Positions 23,320 to 32,410 of a stretch of 49,626 nt of DNA are shown one piece after another. The notes below the pieces were generated by a model. The model made no database searches. It had not been told where the DNA came from and saw only the letters and a program-made list of their open reading frames with translations. The stretch comes from Eubacteriales bacterium (GTDB lineage: Bacteria > Bacillota > Clostridia > Oscillospirales > Acutalibacteraceae): contig JAQXUH010000062.1 of NCBI GenBank assembly GCA_029219885.1, positions 1 through 49,626 of the forward strand. Direction: 5' to 3'. Numbering within the stretch: the stretch's first letter is position 1; each line of letters starts with the position of its first letter. The translations under genes were made by a program, and so were the position numbers.

Positions 23320-24015
23320 TTATTTAACAAACATTACCGAAGCGGCAATTAAATATTGACCTGCATAATAAAGAAAATGATTTACAAACAAATGGATCGG
23401 CTTATCCTTTCCTCTGCCAAAGAATGTATTTGAAAGAACAGCGTCGGAAAGAAGAAACAGTATAGCACCAATCATCATAAGGACATAGCCTTTTTGGAAA
23501 CCGCTGACAAAAGCTGCAATAACAGATGTAACCATTGTCATTGCAAGGAATGAAACGTAAACGGCAACAATTTTTCTGTATGCACCGTAGTGAACTTTCA
23601 TAATATTTGCAGTCAGAATTGAGCCAACACCTATGCCAACAGAAACAACGGCAGCGATTAAAATGAGCCACCATTTAATCTTAAGAGAATAAATCACAGC
23701 ACAGATATAGAAAATATGGCCTACTAAAAAGAAGATAAATCCGCCGTTAAGATATGTTTTTTCTTCTGACTTATAGATACCCTTAAGGTCAAGAAGAATA
23801 TCGCCGACAAGACCTAATGCACCGCCCATAATAATAAGCGAGCCGTAGGTGTAAGCGGTACTATTGTCGATAAGAGCAAAAACAGCGGTTAAAAGATAAC
23901 ACAAGCTTGATACCGATTTAAAAAGCAGATTTTTAACGCTGTAGCCTTTACTTCTTTGGCAGCAGAAAGCAAATGAAACGATAACGCCAACTGATAATAC
24001 TACATAATAGAACAT
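23320..24015 (-). CDS. YhhN/TMEM86-family membrane protein (lysoplasmalogenase family)
   Basis: The 231-residue protein has about eight membrane segments. It carries the family motifs GALGLVGDILLDL (about 70-82) and FLLSDAVLSNTFFGR (about 188-202), with conserved acidic residues in the membrane. Family members cleave lysoplasmalogen vinyl ether bonds in animals; bacterial roles are less clear. I prefer the ATG at 24015 after AAGGGTG over a GTG at 24024. It is 2 nt from the MATE stop and probably co-transcribed with it. Confidence 0.8.
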   Translation of the reverse strand: MFYYVVLSVGVIVSFAFCCQRSKGYSVKNLLFKSVSSLCYLLTAVFALIDNSTAYTYGSLIIMGGALGLVGDILLDLKGIYKSEEKTYLNGGFIFFLVGHIFYICAVIYSLKIKWWLILIAAVVSVGIGVGSILTANIMKVHYGAYRKIVAVYVSFLAMTMVTSVIAAFVSGFQKGYVLMMIGAILFLLSDAVLSNTFFGRGKDKPIHLFVNHFLYYAGQYLIAASVMFVK

Positions 24016-24016
24016 A

Positions 24017-25366
24017 TTATTCACCCTTTTCCAATGCTAATTTTTTAAATTTTTTCTGTTTTGAAAGATAAATTATAACAAGCGGAATATCCGCAAGTAA
24101 CCACGCCGCAGGACCTGCATAGCAAATAGCGTCAAAGCCAATAAGCGGTGTGAAAACAAGTGCTATGGCAAGTCTGCCGAAAAGCTCACCTGCACCGGCA
24201 ATCATATTCGCATATGTAAATCCGAGACCTTGAAGTGTGTTCCTGAACACAAACAAAATTGAAACCAAGCTGTAACACTGAGCAATAGCTAAAAGATATC
24301 TCTTGGCAGCAAACATAATTTCTTCGTTATATTCCGTCATAAACAGTCCTACAACAGACGGACCTATTGAGATTAAAATTATACTGCATACAACCGAAAC
24401 AAGCAGGTCTAAAAGGAATATCTTTTTAACGCTGTCGATAATTCGTCTGTACTTCCCTGCTCCGTAATTCTGCGACACAAAGGTCATTGTGCCAACGCCC
24501 AAGCCTGACATAGGAATGTTAGTAATCTGTTCTACTCTGCCGGCGGCGGTAAATCCTGCAATAACATTCGCACCAAAGCCATTAACGGCAGTTTGAAGAA
24601 TCATTGAGCCGATTGAGGTTATAGTAAACTGCAAGGAAATAGGAATACCCAACTTAATCTGTGACCAGGAAATTCTGCCCTCAAGGCGTAAATCCGAAGC
24701 TTTTATATCAAGAACCTTATTATGTTTCAATACGGAGAAAGCCGACAGAATTGCCGCTGTAAGCTGAGAAATCGCTGTAGCCCAAGCGGCACCCACAACG
24801 CCCCATTTAAAATATCCTACGAACAGCAAATCAAGAATAAGATTTACAAACACGCCGGCAATAAGAAAATACAGCGGTTTCTTACTATCGCCCACAGCTC
24901 TTGAAATTGCGTTAAAGTTGTTAAGCGTCATTTGAATCGGCACTGAATAATACAGAACATTCACATACTGAGAGGACATCTCGATAATTTCATCAGGCGT
25001 ATCAATGAGCCTTAAAAGCGGAGTTGAAAGAAAATGTGCAACGATAACAATAATCACGCCTATTAGCAGAGCCAATGAGATACTGTTACCTGCGTACTTA
25101 TTCATTCTCTTTTTATCGCCTGAGCCATAGCTTTGTGCAACAAAAATTGTAAAGCCTGAAGTAAGCCCCAAAGATGCACCGATGATAAAGCTGTTAATAG
25201 AGGCTACATTTCCCACAGCAGCTAAAGCATCAGTACCTACAAAACGGCCAACAATTATGTTATCGACCAAATTGTAATTATATTGAAGCATCGAACTGCC
25301 CATTATGGGAAGTGCAAAGGAAATTATACTCTTTAAAGGTTTGCCGTTTAATAAATCTGTTTTCAT
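24017..25366 (-). CDS. MATE family multidrug/Na+ antiporter
   Basis: The 449-residue protein has 12 predicted membrane segments in two homologous halves. Family signatures include LPIMGSSMLQYNYNLVDNIIVGRFVG near the N terminus and NYGAGKYRRI at the start of the second half. MATE proteins export cationic compounds by Na+ or H+ exchange. The substrate cannot be read from sequence. The start ATG has only a distant GAGG site. Confidence 0.92.
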   Translation of the reverse strand: MKTDLLNGKPLKSIISFALPIMGSSMLQYNYNLVDNIIVGRFVGTDALAAVGNVASINSFIIGASLGLTSGFTIFVAQSYGSGDKKRMNKYAGNSISLALLIGVIIVIVAHFLSTPLLRLIDTPDEIIEMSSQYVNVLYYSVPIQMTLNNFNAISRAVGDSKKPLYFLIAGVFVNLILDLLFVGYFKWGVVGAAWATAISQLTAAILSAFSVLKHNKVLDIKASDLRLEGRISWSQIKLGIPISLQFTITSIGSMILQTAVNGFGANVIAGFTAAGRVEQITNIPMSGLGVGTMTFVSQNYGAGKYRRIIDSVKKIFLLDLLVSVVCSIILISIGPSVVGLFMTEYNEEIMFAAKRYLLAIAQCYSLVSILFVFRNTLQGLGFTYANMIAGAGELFGRLAIALVFTPLIGFDAICYAGPAAWLLADIPLVIIYLSKQKKFKKLALEKGE

Positions 25367-25408
25367 TATAATATGTATTTGCCTCGTAAATGTTCTTACC
25401 CTAACAAC

Positions 25409-25437
25409 ACTTTACCATTAAAAGGCAATCAAGTCAA
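25409..25437 (-). promoter_or_regulatory. Promoter of the MATE-yhhN operon
   Basis: Minus strand: TTGACT (25432-25437), 17-nt spacer, TAAAGT (25409-25414), about 43 nt upstream of the MATE start. Confidence 0.6.
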
Positions 25438-25553
25438 CATATATTTATAATTTCAGCAATAAGTGTTAATTATTTGACATTTTTCTATTATTTTAAGGTT
25501 AATTTCGGCATTATGGTTAGGGAAGCAGAATAAAATTAATTGAGGTGATGAAA

Positions 25554-26237
25554 ATGATTAGTGCTATACTATCGGCACTGAGTGCACATTTGATTTATTT
25601 CATTTTGCACATTCAAAACACATCAAGCTTTCCGAAACCTCTGCCGCCGAAAGAGGAAAAAGAAATGCTTGAGAGGATGAAAAACGGCGACAAAAATGCA
25701 CGAGCCACGCTGATTGAGCGAAACCTGCGTCTTGTGAGCCACATTGTTAAAAAATACTATTCAAAAACAAATGACACGGATGATTTGATAAGTATCGGCA
25801 CAATCGGACTTATAAAAGGCATAGACTCCTTTGACGCTGACAAAGGAACAAAGCTTGCCACATATGCGTCAAGGTGTATTGAAAATGAGATACTTATGCA
25901 TTTCAGAGCAGGAAGAAAACAGTCAAATGACGTGTATCTCAGCGATGCTTTAGAGGTTGACAAAGATGGAAATCCTTTGACAATTGAGGACACGGTAAGC
26001 AGTCCTGATGATATTGCAGAGGACCTGGAAACAAAGGTACAATGGGAAAAAGCAGCAAAAATTATTGAAAATCTTGAGGACGAAAGAGAAAGAGAAATAA
26101 TCATTCTGCGATACGGATTGGATAACAAAAAGCCCCTGACGCAACGCGAGGTTGCTCAGAGGCTGAATATTAGCCGAAGCTATGTATCAAGAATTGAAAA
26201 GAAAGTATTAAACGATATAAAGAGAAAGCTTGATTAG
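25554..26237 (+). CDS. sigK: RNA polymerase sporulation sigma factor SigK
   Basis: The 227-residue protein is a clear SigK. It has a hydrophobic pro-sequence (ILSALSAHLIYFILHIQ), then region 2 motifs RNLRLVSHIVKKYY, DDLISIGTIGLIKGIDSF and KLATYASRCIENEILMHFRA, and a region 4 helix-turn-helix (LTQREVAQRLNISRSYVSRIEKK). SigK controls late mother-cell genes. The gene is intact, without the skin-type insertion seen in some relatives. The ATG at 25554 fits the GAGGTG site better than the two upstream starts. Neighbouring genes are not sporulation genes. Confidence 0.95.
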   Translation: MISAILSALSAHLIYFILHIQNTSSFPKPLPPKEEKEMLERMKNGDKNARATLIERNLRLVSHIVKKYYSKTNDTDDLISIGTIGLIKGIDSFDADKGTKLATYASRCIENEILMHFRAGRKQSNDVYLSDALEVDKDGNPLTIEDTVSSPDDIAEDLETKVQWEKAAKIIENLEDEREREIIILRYGLDNKKPLTQREVAQRLNISRSYVSRIEKKVLNDIKRKLD

Positions 26238-26464
26238 TCTTGCTTAAACTTTTTCAGCTGTTCTTTGAGCTCCTTGTTTTCTTCCTCAAGAGCTTCAAGC
26301 ATAGCAATATTTTGCTTAAGCTCCCTGCCGGCAGATTTAAGCTGAAAATCAAGATTTGAATTAATTATTTCAAGACGCTGACACTCGAAATTAACATCCT
26401 CAAGAGCGGCGGTCAAGCGTGATATTTCATCAGTAAGTCTTTTTATATCGGAAAGTTTATTCAT
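26234..26464 (-). CDS. Small coiled-coil protein
   Basis: The 76-residue product is almost entirely heptad-patterned (LTDEISRLTAALEDVNFECQ, ELKQNIAMLEALEEENKELK) and should form a coiled coil. Function is unknown. AGGTGAATTG supports the ATG at 26464. It converges with sigK, and the two stop codons overlap by 4 nt. Confidence 0.65.
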   Translation of the reverse strand: MNKLSDIKRLTDEISRLTAALEDVNFECQRLEIINSNLDFQLKSAGRELKQNIAMLEALEEENKELKEQLKKFKQD

Positions 26465-26496
26465 CAATTCACCTGAAATTTAAATATGTATATCAC

Positions 26497-26523
26497 AAAA
26501 GAGGTTGACAAGCAACCTCTTTT
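26497..26523. terminator. Terminator of the first foldase gene, possibly bidirectional
   Basis: AAAAGAGGTT (26497-26506) and AACCTCTTTT (26514-26523) form a 10-bp stem, with T runs on both sides. It separates the foldase gene at 26530 from the coiled-coil gene. Confidence 0.75.
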
Positions 26524-26529
26524 TTAATA

Positions 26530-28359
26530 TTAGTTGTCGATGTCTACGTCTTTTTCAAAGTAACGTGAACCAAACCAATTAACCTTAAGAGTGTATTCCT
26601 CTTCGAGCTTAGATGAAGCGTCGGAACTGTCGTTTGAAGACAAAGCATCATTAGCTGTCTGCTCCCAAACTGCCAAATCGCCATCGCCAACATAGTACAT
26701 AATATGATAACCGAAATCAGACTTTACAATACCTGTATCGCCTGCTTTTCTGCCAGGCTCAAAGCACCAAGCTGAGAAGGAGTCAACCATCTGTCCCGGA
26801 ACAACGTCTTCGTAAAGACCGCCTGTTTCAGCAGAGCCTGTATCATCTGTATTATCAGCAACAAGTGATGCGAAATTATCCTCTGTTGCGTCTTTCTTAA
26901 ATTCAGCAAGGAGGTCATTTGCTTTCTTTTCAGCGTCTTTCCACTGAGCAGTTGTAGCATCTGTAGCATCTGTATCTTCATCGTCTGTTTCAGGAGCGAT
27001 TAAGATGTGACGAACATTTGCAGTCTTCATATCGCTGATAGATGCAGGTGAAAGAACATATACAACTGTTGTGCTGTACTGATAAGCGTCGCCTGCGTTT
27101 CTGTCGCTGCTGAAGAGCCAATCAAGACCCGGAGTTTCATCCTTATCGTCAGCAGTTGCAATAGCAAGACCCTTTGATTCAAGAATTGACTTTGTTGCAC
27201 CGTAGATAGTTGAATAGCCATCCTCGTTTGCGTAAGCTGTCTTATAGAATGTAGAATCGGAAGATGTATATTTACCGCAAAGTGAGGTGAAGTTAGAGCC
27301 GTCAGCCTTAAGAGCAGCCTTAAATGCCTTAGCGTCATCTTCATTAGTACACTCAAAGAATCTGATATCTACTGACTTAAGCTCGTCCTTATGCTCATCC
27401 TTATAAGCATCATAATCTTCCTGAGAATATCCCTCTTCAGCGATTTTCTCCTGAATTTCTGTCTTATAGTTATCAGCTATATAGCTTCTTGTAGTTTCTG
27501 TTCTGAATACAGACTCGGTAACGCCCTTACCCATAGCCTTTACAAGATAACCGCTGAGGGTGTAGCCGTAGCTTTCAGCAGTTTCTCTGTACTGGCTGAG
27601 AGTATCGTCAAGCTCTGACTTCTGCTCGTCTGTAATTTCAGGCTCCTCACCGCCGTTAGCTTCAACAGCAGCAAGATAATAAGTGTATGTCTCCTCGATT
27701 GACTCAAGAACCTCGTCATAGAGATATTCTGCCCAAGTAACCTCTTCGTCGTCGTGATTCTTTGTCATCTGCTTAGAAAGCTTCTGGTCAAAGTCAACAT
27801 CCATATCATACTCAGCAGGGTCAAGACCATACTGTGTATACTGCTCCTGAGTTGAACGAAGATTATTATATGTTAAAGCAAAATAGTAGTTGTAAGTAGC
27901 AACCTTAATCTTAGCTTTCTGCTCGCCGTTAGTTACAGTCATACCTGTAAAATGCTGAGCAGGAATACCGAGAGAGGCTACAAAGCCCTTACGAACTGCA
28001 CCTGTTGCAACATATGTAACAAGCAAAGCTACTACGATAACGATACAGATAACAGATTTGATAATTCTTGCTGTTCTCTTAGGAACACCTGTACCTTCGC
28101 TGCCGACTGATGTGTACTTATCGGAAAGCTTTTTAATCTTAGCGTTAAGCTCCTCAATCTTCTTTTCGTCAGTTTCAGAAGCCTTTTCCTGCTTAAGAGC
28201 ATCAATCTGCTTTTTAATTTCAGCTCTTTTAGCGTCATTCTTTTCACGCTTTTTAGCAGCCTTTGCAGCGTTCTTTTCTGCTTTTTTTGCTGATTTATCT
28301 TTATCGGAATTAAGGCTTCCGCCTGTCAATAAATCATCATCTAATTGTTTCTTTGCCAT
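26530..28359 (-). CDS. Membrane-anchored parvulin-type peptidyl-prolyl isomerase (foldase)
   Basis: The 609-residue protein has a Lys-rich cytoplasmic N terminus with coiled-coil character (about 20-85), one membrane segment (about 99-120), a long SurA/PrsA-like chaperone region, and a parvulin domain (about 442-560) starting VRHILIAPE and ending DFGYHIMYY. There is no lipobox, so it is anchored by a transmembrane helix and not as a PrsA lipoprotein. It should assist folding of exported proteins. It is a paralogue of the next gene, with its own promoter (28405-28433) and terminator. Confidence 0.88.
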   Translation of the reverse strand: MAKKQLDDDLLTGGSLNSDKDKSAKKAEKNAAKAAKKREKNDAKRAEIKKQIDALKQEKASETDEKKIEELNAKIKKLSDKYTSVGSEGTGVPKRTARIIKSVICIVIVVALLVTYVATGAVRKGFVASLGIPAQHFTGMTVTNGEQKAKIKVATYNYYFALTYNNLRSTQEQYTQYGLDPAEYDMDVDFDQKLSKQMTKNHDDEEVTWAEYLYDEVLESIEETYTYYLAAVEANGGEEPEITDEQKSELDDTLSQYRETAESYGYTLSGYLVKAMGKGVTESVFRTETTRSYIADNYKTEIQEKIAEEGYSQEDYDAYKDEHKDELKSVDIRFFECTNEDDAKAFKAALKADGSNFTSLCGKYTSSDSTFYKTAYANEDGYSTIYGATKSILESKGLAIATADDKDETPGLDWLFSSDRNAGDAYQYSTTVVYVLSPASISDMKTANVRHILIAPETDDEDTDATDATTAQWKDAEKKANDLLAEFKKDATEDNFASLVADNTDDTGSAETGGLYEDVVPGQMVDSFSAWCFEPGRKAGDTGIVKSDFGYHIMYYVGDGDLAVWEQTANDALSSNDSSDASSKLEEEYTLKVNWFGSRYFEKDVDIDN

Positions 28360-28404
28360 TTTTTCATCCTACCTAATTCATAATAGTAAAATAATACAAA
28401 ACAT

Positions 28405-28433
28405 ATTTTACACCATTATTGTTAATATTACAA
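28405..28433 (-). promoter_or_regulatory. Promoter of the first foldase gene
   Basis: Minus strand: TTGTAA (28428-28433), 17-nt spacer, TAAAAT (28405-28410). Confidence 0.55.
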
Positions 28434-28467
28434 GTATTATTTTACTTTTATTTTTTGTTGTAACAAA

Positions 28468-30384
28468 TTACTCCTCAGTATCCGACATAGAGGTGTCAAG
28501 CTGTGACTGAATTTCCTGAATCATATTGTACTCCTCAACAGCGTTGTCAACGATTTTATCATTAACCTTAATGTCTGCATCATCCATAATCTTATCGAGC
28601 TCTTGCTCTGACAAATCGGAAATAATGCTTGCTTCATAAGACGGACAAGTACGTACAAAGAACATAATGTGATAGCCGTAATCGGACTTTACAATATCTG
28701 TATCGCCGTACTTTCTTGATTTATCAAAGGACCAGTCTTCAAATTCAGGGACCATCTCACCCTCTGTAACGCCCTCGTAAAGACCACCGAAGGTATCGCT
28801 GGAGCTTGCAGATGTAGAGCCTGTATCAGAGCTGTATTCTTCAGCAAGAAGTGCAAAAGAAAATTCTGTCTTATCGCCCTTGTTGTACTCCTCAAGGACC
28901 TTATCAGCCTTAGTTCTTGCAGCAGCCCACTGCTCGTCGGTATATTCTGTGGTTTCTTCATCATCGCTTTCAGGCTGAATGAGAATATGTCTTACTGTAT
29001 AGGTATTGTCATCAAGAAGTGAGGCGTCCTCAGTCTTGAGAATAACGTAGATATAGCCTGCTGATTCGTCAGCATAGTAATTTGTAGAGCCGACTTTAGT
29101 ATCTGCACTGAACAGCCAATTTGTTACTTCTGTATCAAATGGTGAATCGGCACCTGTAATTGTAGCATAGGTATTTTCCTCGTAAGTAGCAATTGCATCG
29201 GCAGTAGCTTCCTCTTTAGTTATACTGCTGTCTGACTCCATTGCATATTCAGCATCAGAAGCAATGTAATCAGCATAAACCTCCTCAACCAAATCTTTAA
29301 CTGCATCGGCATCTGTCATCTTTGACATATAACTCTTTGCCTTGTTGATAGAATTTTTAGTTGTAGTGTCATCGGTAGTATCATAAGGGAAAGCCAGATA
29401 TGTAAATGTAATCTGCTGATATTCGTCCTTATGCTCGTCGAAATACTTATTGATTTCTTCTTCGCTGAAATCGTTTTGAGCAGAAAGCATACCCTTATAA
29501 TTTGCTGTGATATAATACTGCTCAAGCATAAGCTCAAGAGTTTCCTCTGAACAGTACTGACCGAAATTAGCAGAAATATACTCATCAAGAGATACACCGT
29601 TTTCGGATGCAGAGGTCTTGAGAGATTCCATCTGAGAATCGAGAGTTTCCTGCTGAGATGCGGTAAGAGTTACGCCTGCTGCCTTACCTGCTGTGTAATA
29701 AGCGGTAGTAGTTTCAATTTCCTTGAGACATTCCTGAATAAAGAAATCTTCCCAAGTTATTTGGTTGCCCTCGTCATCAGTTGTATACTGAGAAGAATAG
29801 TCCTTTGTAGTATCAAGGTCGAAATAGCCATAAGCCGCATACTGCTCATAGTAGCTTACCATACTTGAATAGTAATAGTTAAACATACCTGTGCTGACCT
29901 TTGTGCCGTCAATTTCAGCAACTACAGAGCCGGGATTCATCATATCTCCCTCTTTGCCGTTAGGTACTGTATAATATCTTACGCCTAAAACAGCCAAAAC
30001 TGCAATAACGGCAGCAACAAAAATTGCAACGCCTACAAATTTAACAATATCCTTGTTCTTTGCTTTCTTTGCAGGCTGAGGTGCAGGTACATCCTCTGCA
30101 TCGTCCTTTTTGCTTTTGCTGTCGCTTTCTTTACTGCTTTTAAGGTCAATTTCAAAGCGGTCATCCTCTAAAACAAGGTCATCCTCAAGAGTAGGTGCAG
30201 ATGCGTCAAACTGCCAATTATCATTGGTTTCGTACTTAACGCCGTCCTTTTCCTCAAGAGTATCGTCTGCCTGTTCTTCACTTTCAGGCTGAGAATCGTT
30301 TACAGCTGTATCCTCTGTTTCGTTTGTGTTTTGTTCTTCGTTTTCTTCGGAAAGCTGTTCCAATTCCTTTTCTTTTTCGTCCAT
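28468..30384 (-). CDS. Membrane-anchored parvulin-type peptidyl-prolyl isomerase (foldase paralogue)
   Basis: The 638-residue protein has a very acidic cytoplasmic N terminus (1-100, the opposite charge to its neighbour), one membrane segment (about 115-136), a chaperone region and a parvulin domain (about 460-585; VRHILIQPE and DYGYHIMFF). It ends with a long acidic tail. The layout copies the gene at 26530, so the pair is a tandem duplication with diverged N termini. GGGGTGACATT supports the ATG at 30384. Confidence 0.88.
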   Translation of the reverse strand: MDEKEKELEQLSEENEEQNTNETEDTAVNDSQPESEEQADDTLEEKDGVKYETNDNWQFDASAPTLEDDLVLEDDRFEIDLKSSKESDSKSKKDDAEDVPAPQPAKKAKNKDIVKFVGVAIFVAAVIAVLAVLGVRYYTVPNGKEGDMMNPGSVVAEIDGTKVSTGMFNYYYSSMVSYYEQYAAYGYFDLDTTKDYSSQYTTDDEGNQITWEDFFIQECLKEIETTTAYYTAGKAAGVTLTASQQETLDSQMESLKTSASENGVSLDEYISANFGQYCSEETLELMLEQYYITANYKGMLSAQNDFSEEEINKYFDEHKDEYQQITFTYLAFPYDTTDDTTTKNSINKAKSYMSKMTDADAVKDLVEEVYADYIASDAEYAMESDSSITKEEATADAIATYEENTYATITGADSPFDTEVTNWLFSADTKVGSTNYYADESAGYIYVILKTEDASLLDDNTYTVRHILIQPESDDEETTEYTDEQWAAARTKADKVLEEYNKGDKTEFSFALLAEEYSSDTGSTSASSSDTFGGLYEGVTEGEMVPEFEDWSFDKSRKYGDTDIVKSDYGYHIMFFVRTCPSYEASIISDLSEQELDKIMDDADIKVNDKIVDNAVEEYNMIQEIQSQLDTSMSDTEE

Positions 30385-30419
30385 AATGTCACCCCAACTG
30401 TGAATTTAAATACTAATAA

Positions 30420-30448
30420 ATTATACTATAATACAAATATTATTGCAA
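30420..30448 (-). promoter_or_regulatory. Promoter of the second foldase gene
   Basis: Minus strand: TTGCAA (30443-30448), 17-nt spacer, TATAAT (30420-30425). Confidence 0.6.
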
Positions 30449-30520
30449 CAAATTTATTCTAATGATTATATAAATTTTCTGTTAATTACATATGATTTTT
30501 CACTTGGAAAATTATTTTAC

Positions 30521-30549
30521 TTGAAAAATAGTTACAATAGGTGTATTAT
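30521..30549 (+). promoter_or_regulatory. Promoter of the O-antigen-ligase-like gene
   Basis: Plus strand: TTGAAA (30521-30526), 17-nt spacer, TATTAT (30544-30549). It leaves an untranslated leader of about 95 nt. Confidence 0.65.
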
Positions 30550-30649
30550 TGTGGTGTATTTCTGTATACGCAGGACGAATTGTATTAAGCTTTGACAAAG
30601 TAAAATTAAAATAATTTTTAATTTTCAAACGATGCAATCAGGAGATTAT

Positions 30650-32056
30650 ATGAAAAAAGCAATACTTGATTTTAAGGAAAGGTACCGAAGTAATCCCGGC
30701 GGATATTGGCTTCTTGCAACAATATTCCTGTTTCCGATTCTGCCGGAATATGTAAGTCCTTTCATTCTGTTTATAGGATTTATTGTATTTAAGCGTCAAT
30801 GGACCAGAGAGGGCAAAAAGGCTAAGGTCGGAACCATCGGCAAAATAATGATGGTGTTTATGGGCTTTGCACTTATAAGCACAATTTGGTCTGACACTAA
30901 ATTTTCTACCTTTGCAACTGCTATGATGTGGTGGGGGATGTTTTTGATAGAGGTTATGATTTATAACCTTGCAAGAACAAGAAAGAAGATTGACCGAATA
31001 CTTGCTACTATGGTGGCGTCAGGTGCATTAAACGGCTTAGTTGCAGTTTTGCAGATTTGCTCATACACTCTTTACAGATATGATTATATAGAGAAATCTC
31101 AGGTGTTCACAACGCCTTTTTACAAGCCGCTTGACAAGCTTGTATACACTTGGCTGCCATTTGATATTGATACAACACTTTGGTGGGATTCGAGAGCCAG
31201 CGGATTTTTCTCAAACCCTAATCTGCTTGCAACATATCTTCTTATGGTTTATCCCATATCAATATATCTGTTCCTTAACACTAAAGGCAAAAAGCACAAG
31301 ATAATTTACTTTATGGCAAACGTGCTTATCAGCGGTGGTATCAGTGCTACACTCACTCGTGCAGGATGTGTTATCGCCATTGCCGGATGGGTATTTATGT
31401 TTATTATACTCATTAAGCAGCATTGGAAAGAGCTTCTTGAAATATTTATTCCGACAGTATGTGTTATCGTTCCGTCGCTTTTGACAAGGTACGGAATAAT
31501 ATTCAAAGCAAGAGGCGGCGGCGAGGAAGCTAAAAAATCTTCTGCGGCTCACTTCCAGATTTGGGGAAGTCTTATAGATTACATAACCGAACACATAAAT
31601 GCTTTTCTTGTTGGTCTTGGCTTCGGCTGTGAATCTACGGGAATGGTGCTTTTAAATGAATATAATCTTGACAAGCCCCACGGTCACAATTTTGTTATTG
31701 AAACATGGATGGAAGTAGGCGTAATCGGAGTTATTATTCTTTTTGTAGCACTGATTTTCTCCTTCGGAAAGCTGCTTGAAATCAATGCTAATAACGGAAA
31801 GAAGTTCACTCTTGTATTCTGCGTATTTACATCAATGCTTTTGTATCTCCTCTTTGGACTGACAGATTACATTTTCAACTCACCAAAGCAGATTATACTT
31901 TTGTTTATTCTTTTGGGACTTACTCAGGCAATGAGTGCCTGCTATGACAAGACGCTGATACACGACGCTCAAAGTCTTAAAGAGGCAGCGGAAATTGAAA
32001 TTCAAAACGCCACTCATCAAAAGCCAATCAGGAAAATAAGAAAAAGAAGTAAATAA
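30650..32056 (+). CDS. O-antigen ligase / Wzy-like polysaccharide polymerase family protein
   Basis: The 468-residue membrane protein has about ten to twelve predicted segments and the Wzy_C-type large external loop, including FSNPNLLATYLLMVYP, and then DKPHGHNFVIETWMEVG, which holds the conserved His region. Such proteins join or polymerise surface glycans. In a monoderm the target could be a cell-wall or capsule glycan. The C terminus is a basic cytoplasmic tail. AGGAGATT supports the ATG at 30650. It is a single gene, not within a glycan cluster here. Confidence 0.82.
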   Translation: MKKAILDFKERYRSNPGGYWLLATIFLFPILPEYVSPFILFIGFIVFKRQWTREGKKAKVGTIGKIMMVFMGFALISTIWSDTKFSTFATAMMWWGMFLIEVMIYNLARTRKKIDRILATMVASGALNGLVAVLQICSYTLYRYDYIEKSQVFTTPFYKPLDKLVYTWLPFDIDTTLWWDSRASGFFSNPNLLATYLLMVYPISIYLFLNTKGKKHKIIYFMANVLISGGISATLTRAGCVIAIAGWVFMFIILIKQHWKELLEIFIPTVCVIVPSLLTRYGIIFKARGGGEEAKKSSAAHFQIWGSLIDYITEHINAFLVGLGFGCESTGMVLLNEYNLDKPHGHNFVIETWMEVGVIGVIILFVALIFSFGKLLEINANNGKKFTLVFCVFTSMLLYLLFGLTDYIFNSPKQIILLFILLGLTQAMSACYDKTLIHDAQSLKEAAEIEIQNATHQKPIRKIRKRSK

Positions 32057-32067
32057 GACAAGACAAA

Positions 32068-32101
32068 AAATACAGGTACCAAAATTCAGGTACCTGTATT
32101 T
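32068..32101. terminator. Bidirectional terminator between the ligase-like gene and spoVM
   Basis: AAATACAGGTACC (32068-32080) and GGTACCTGTATTT (32089-32101) form a 13-bp perfect stem with T runs on both sides. It ends the plus-strand gene and the long minus-strand operon. Confidence 0.9.
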
Positions 32102-32109
32102 TTTTATAA

Positions 32110-32199
32110 TTATGTTTGAGATTTAACCTTTTGAATTTTAAAAATCGACCTTAAAATCGGTGCTAATACCTTTGGACTTTTAATGAGTACAACTTTCAC
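32110..32199 (-). CDS. spoVM: Stage V sporulation protein SpoVM
   Basis: A 29-residue peptide reads MKVVLIKSPKVLAPILRSIF followed by KIQKVKSQT. It has the length and pattern of SpoVM, the amphipathic helix that marks the forespore membrane by curvature (Bacillus: MKFYTIKLPKFLGGIVRAML). The start is GTG with AGAGGGG upstream. In Bacillus spoVM also lies just after thiN, so both sequence and order support the call. It is too short for ordinary gene finders. Confidence 0.82.
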   Translation of the reverse strand: MKVVLIKSPKVLAPILRSIFKIQKVKSQT

Positions 32200-32215
32200 G
32201 CTTATCCCCTCTTGC

Positions 32216-32359
32216 CTATTTTTTACAGCAAATTATGCCGAGGATAATTACAACAATGGCAAGAATTCTGGTTATCCATACTGTAGGAAAACAGCACGCC
32301 ATAACGCATCCAACGCCGAAAGCTATCCAAAGATAATCGCGTCTGCACATTTTCTTCAT
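32216..32359 (-). CDS. Small single-pass membrane peptide
   Basis: A 47-residue product begins MKKMCRRDYLWIAFGVG, then has a hydrophobic segment WITRILAIVVIILGIICC and ends KK. Two vicinal cysteine pairs flank the membrane helix. GAGGTGA lies 7 nt before the ATG. I do not recognise a family. It sits between thiN (51 nt away) and spoVM and may be co-transcribed with both. Confidence 0.65.
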   Translation of the reverse strand: MKKMCRRDYLWIAFGVGCVMACCFPTVWITRILAIVVIILGIICCKK

Positions 32360-32410
32360 TGATGTATCACCTCAATTTACTGTTTCTGATACATACTATG
32401 AAAGAAAAGC

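Noticed and set aside
25474-25500. TTGACA upstream of sigK as its promoter
   Set aside because: No acceptable -10 lies 16-18 nt downstream, and sigK is expected to use a sporulation sigma factor. No clear SigE-type site was found either.
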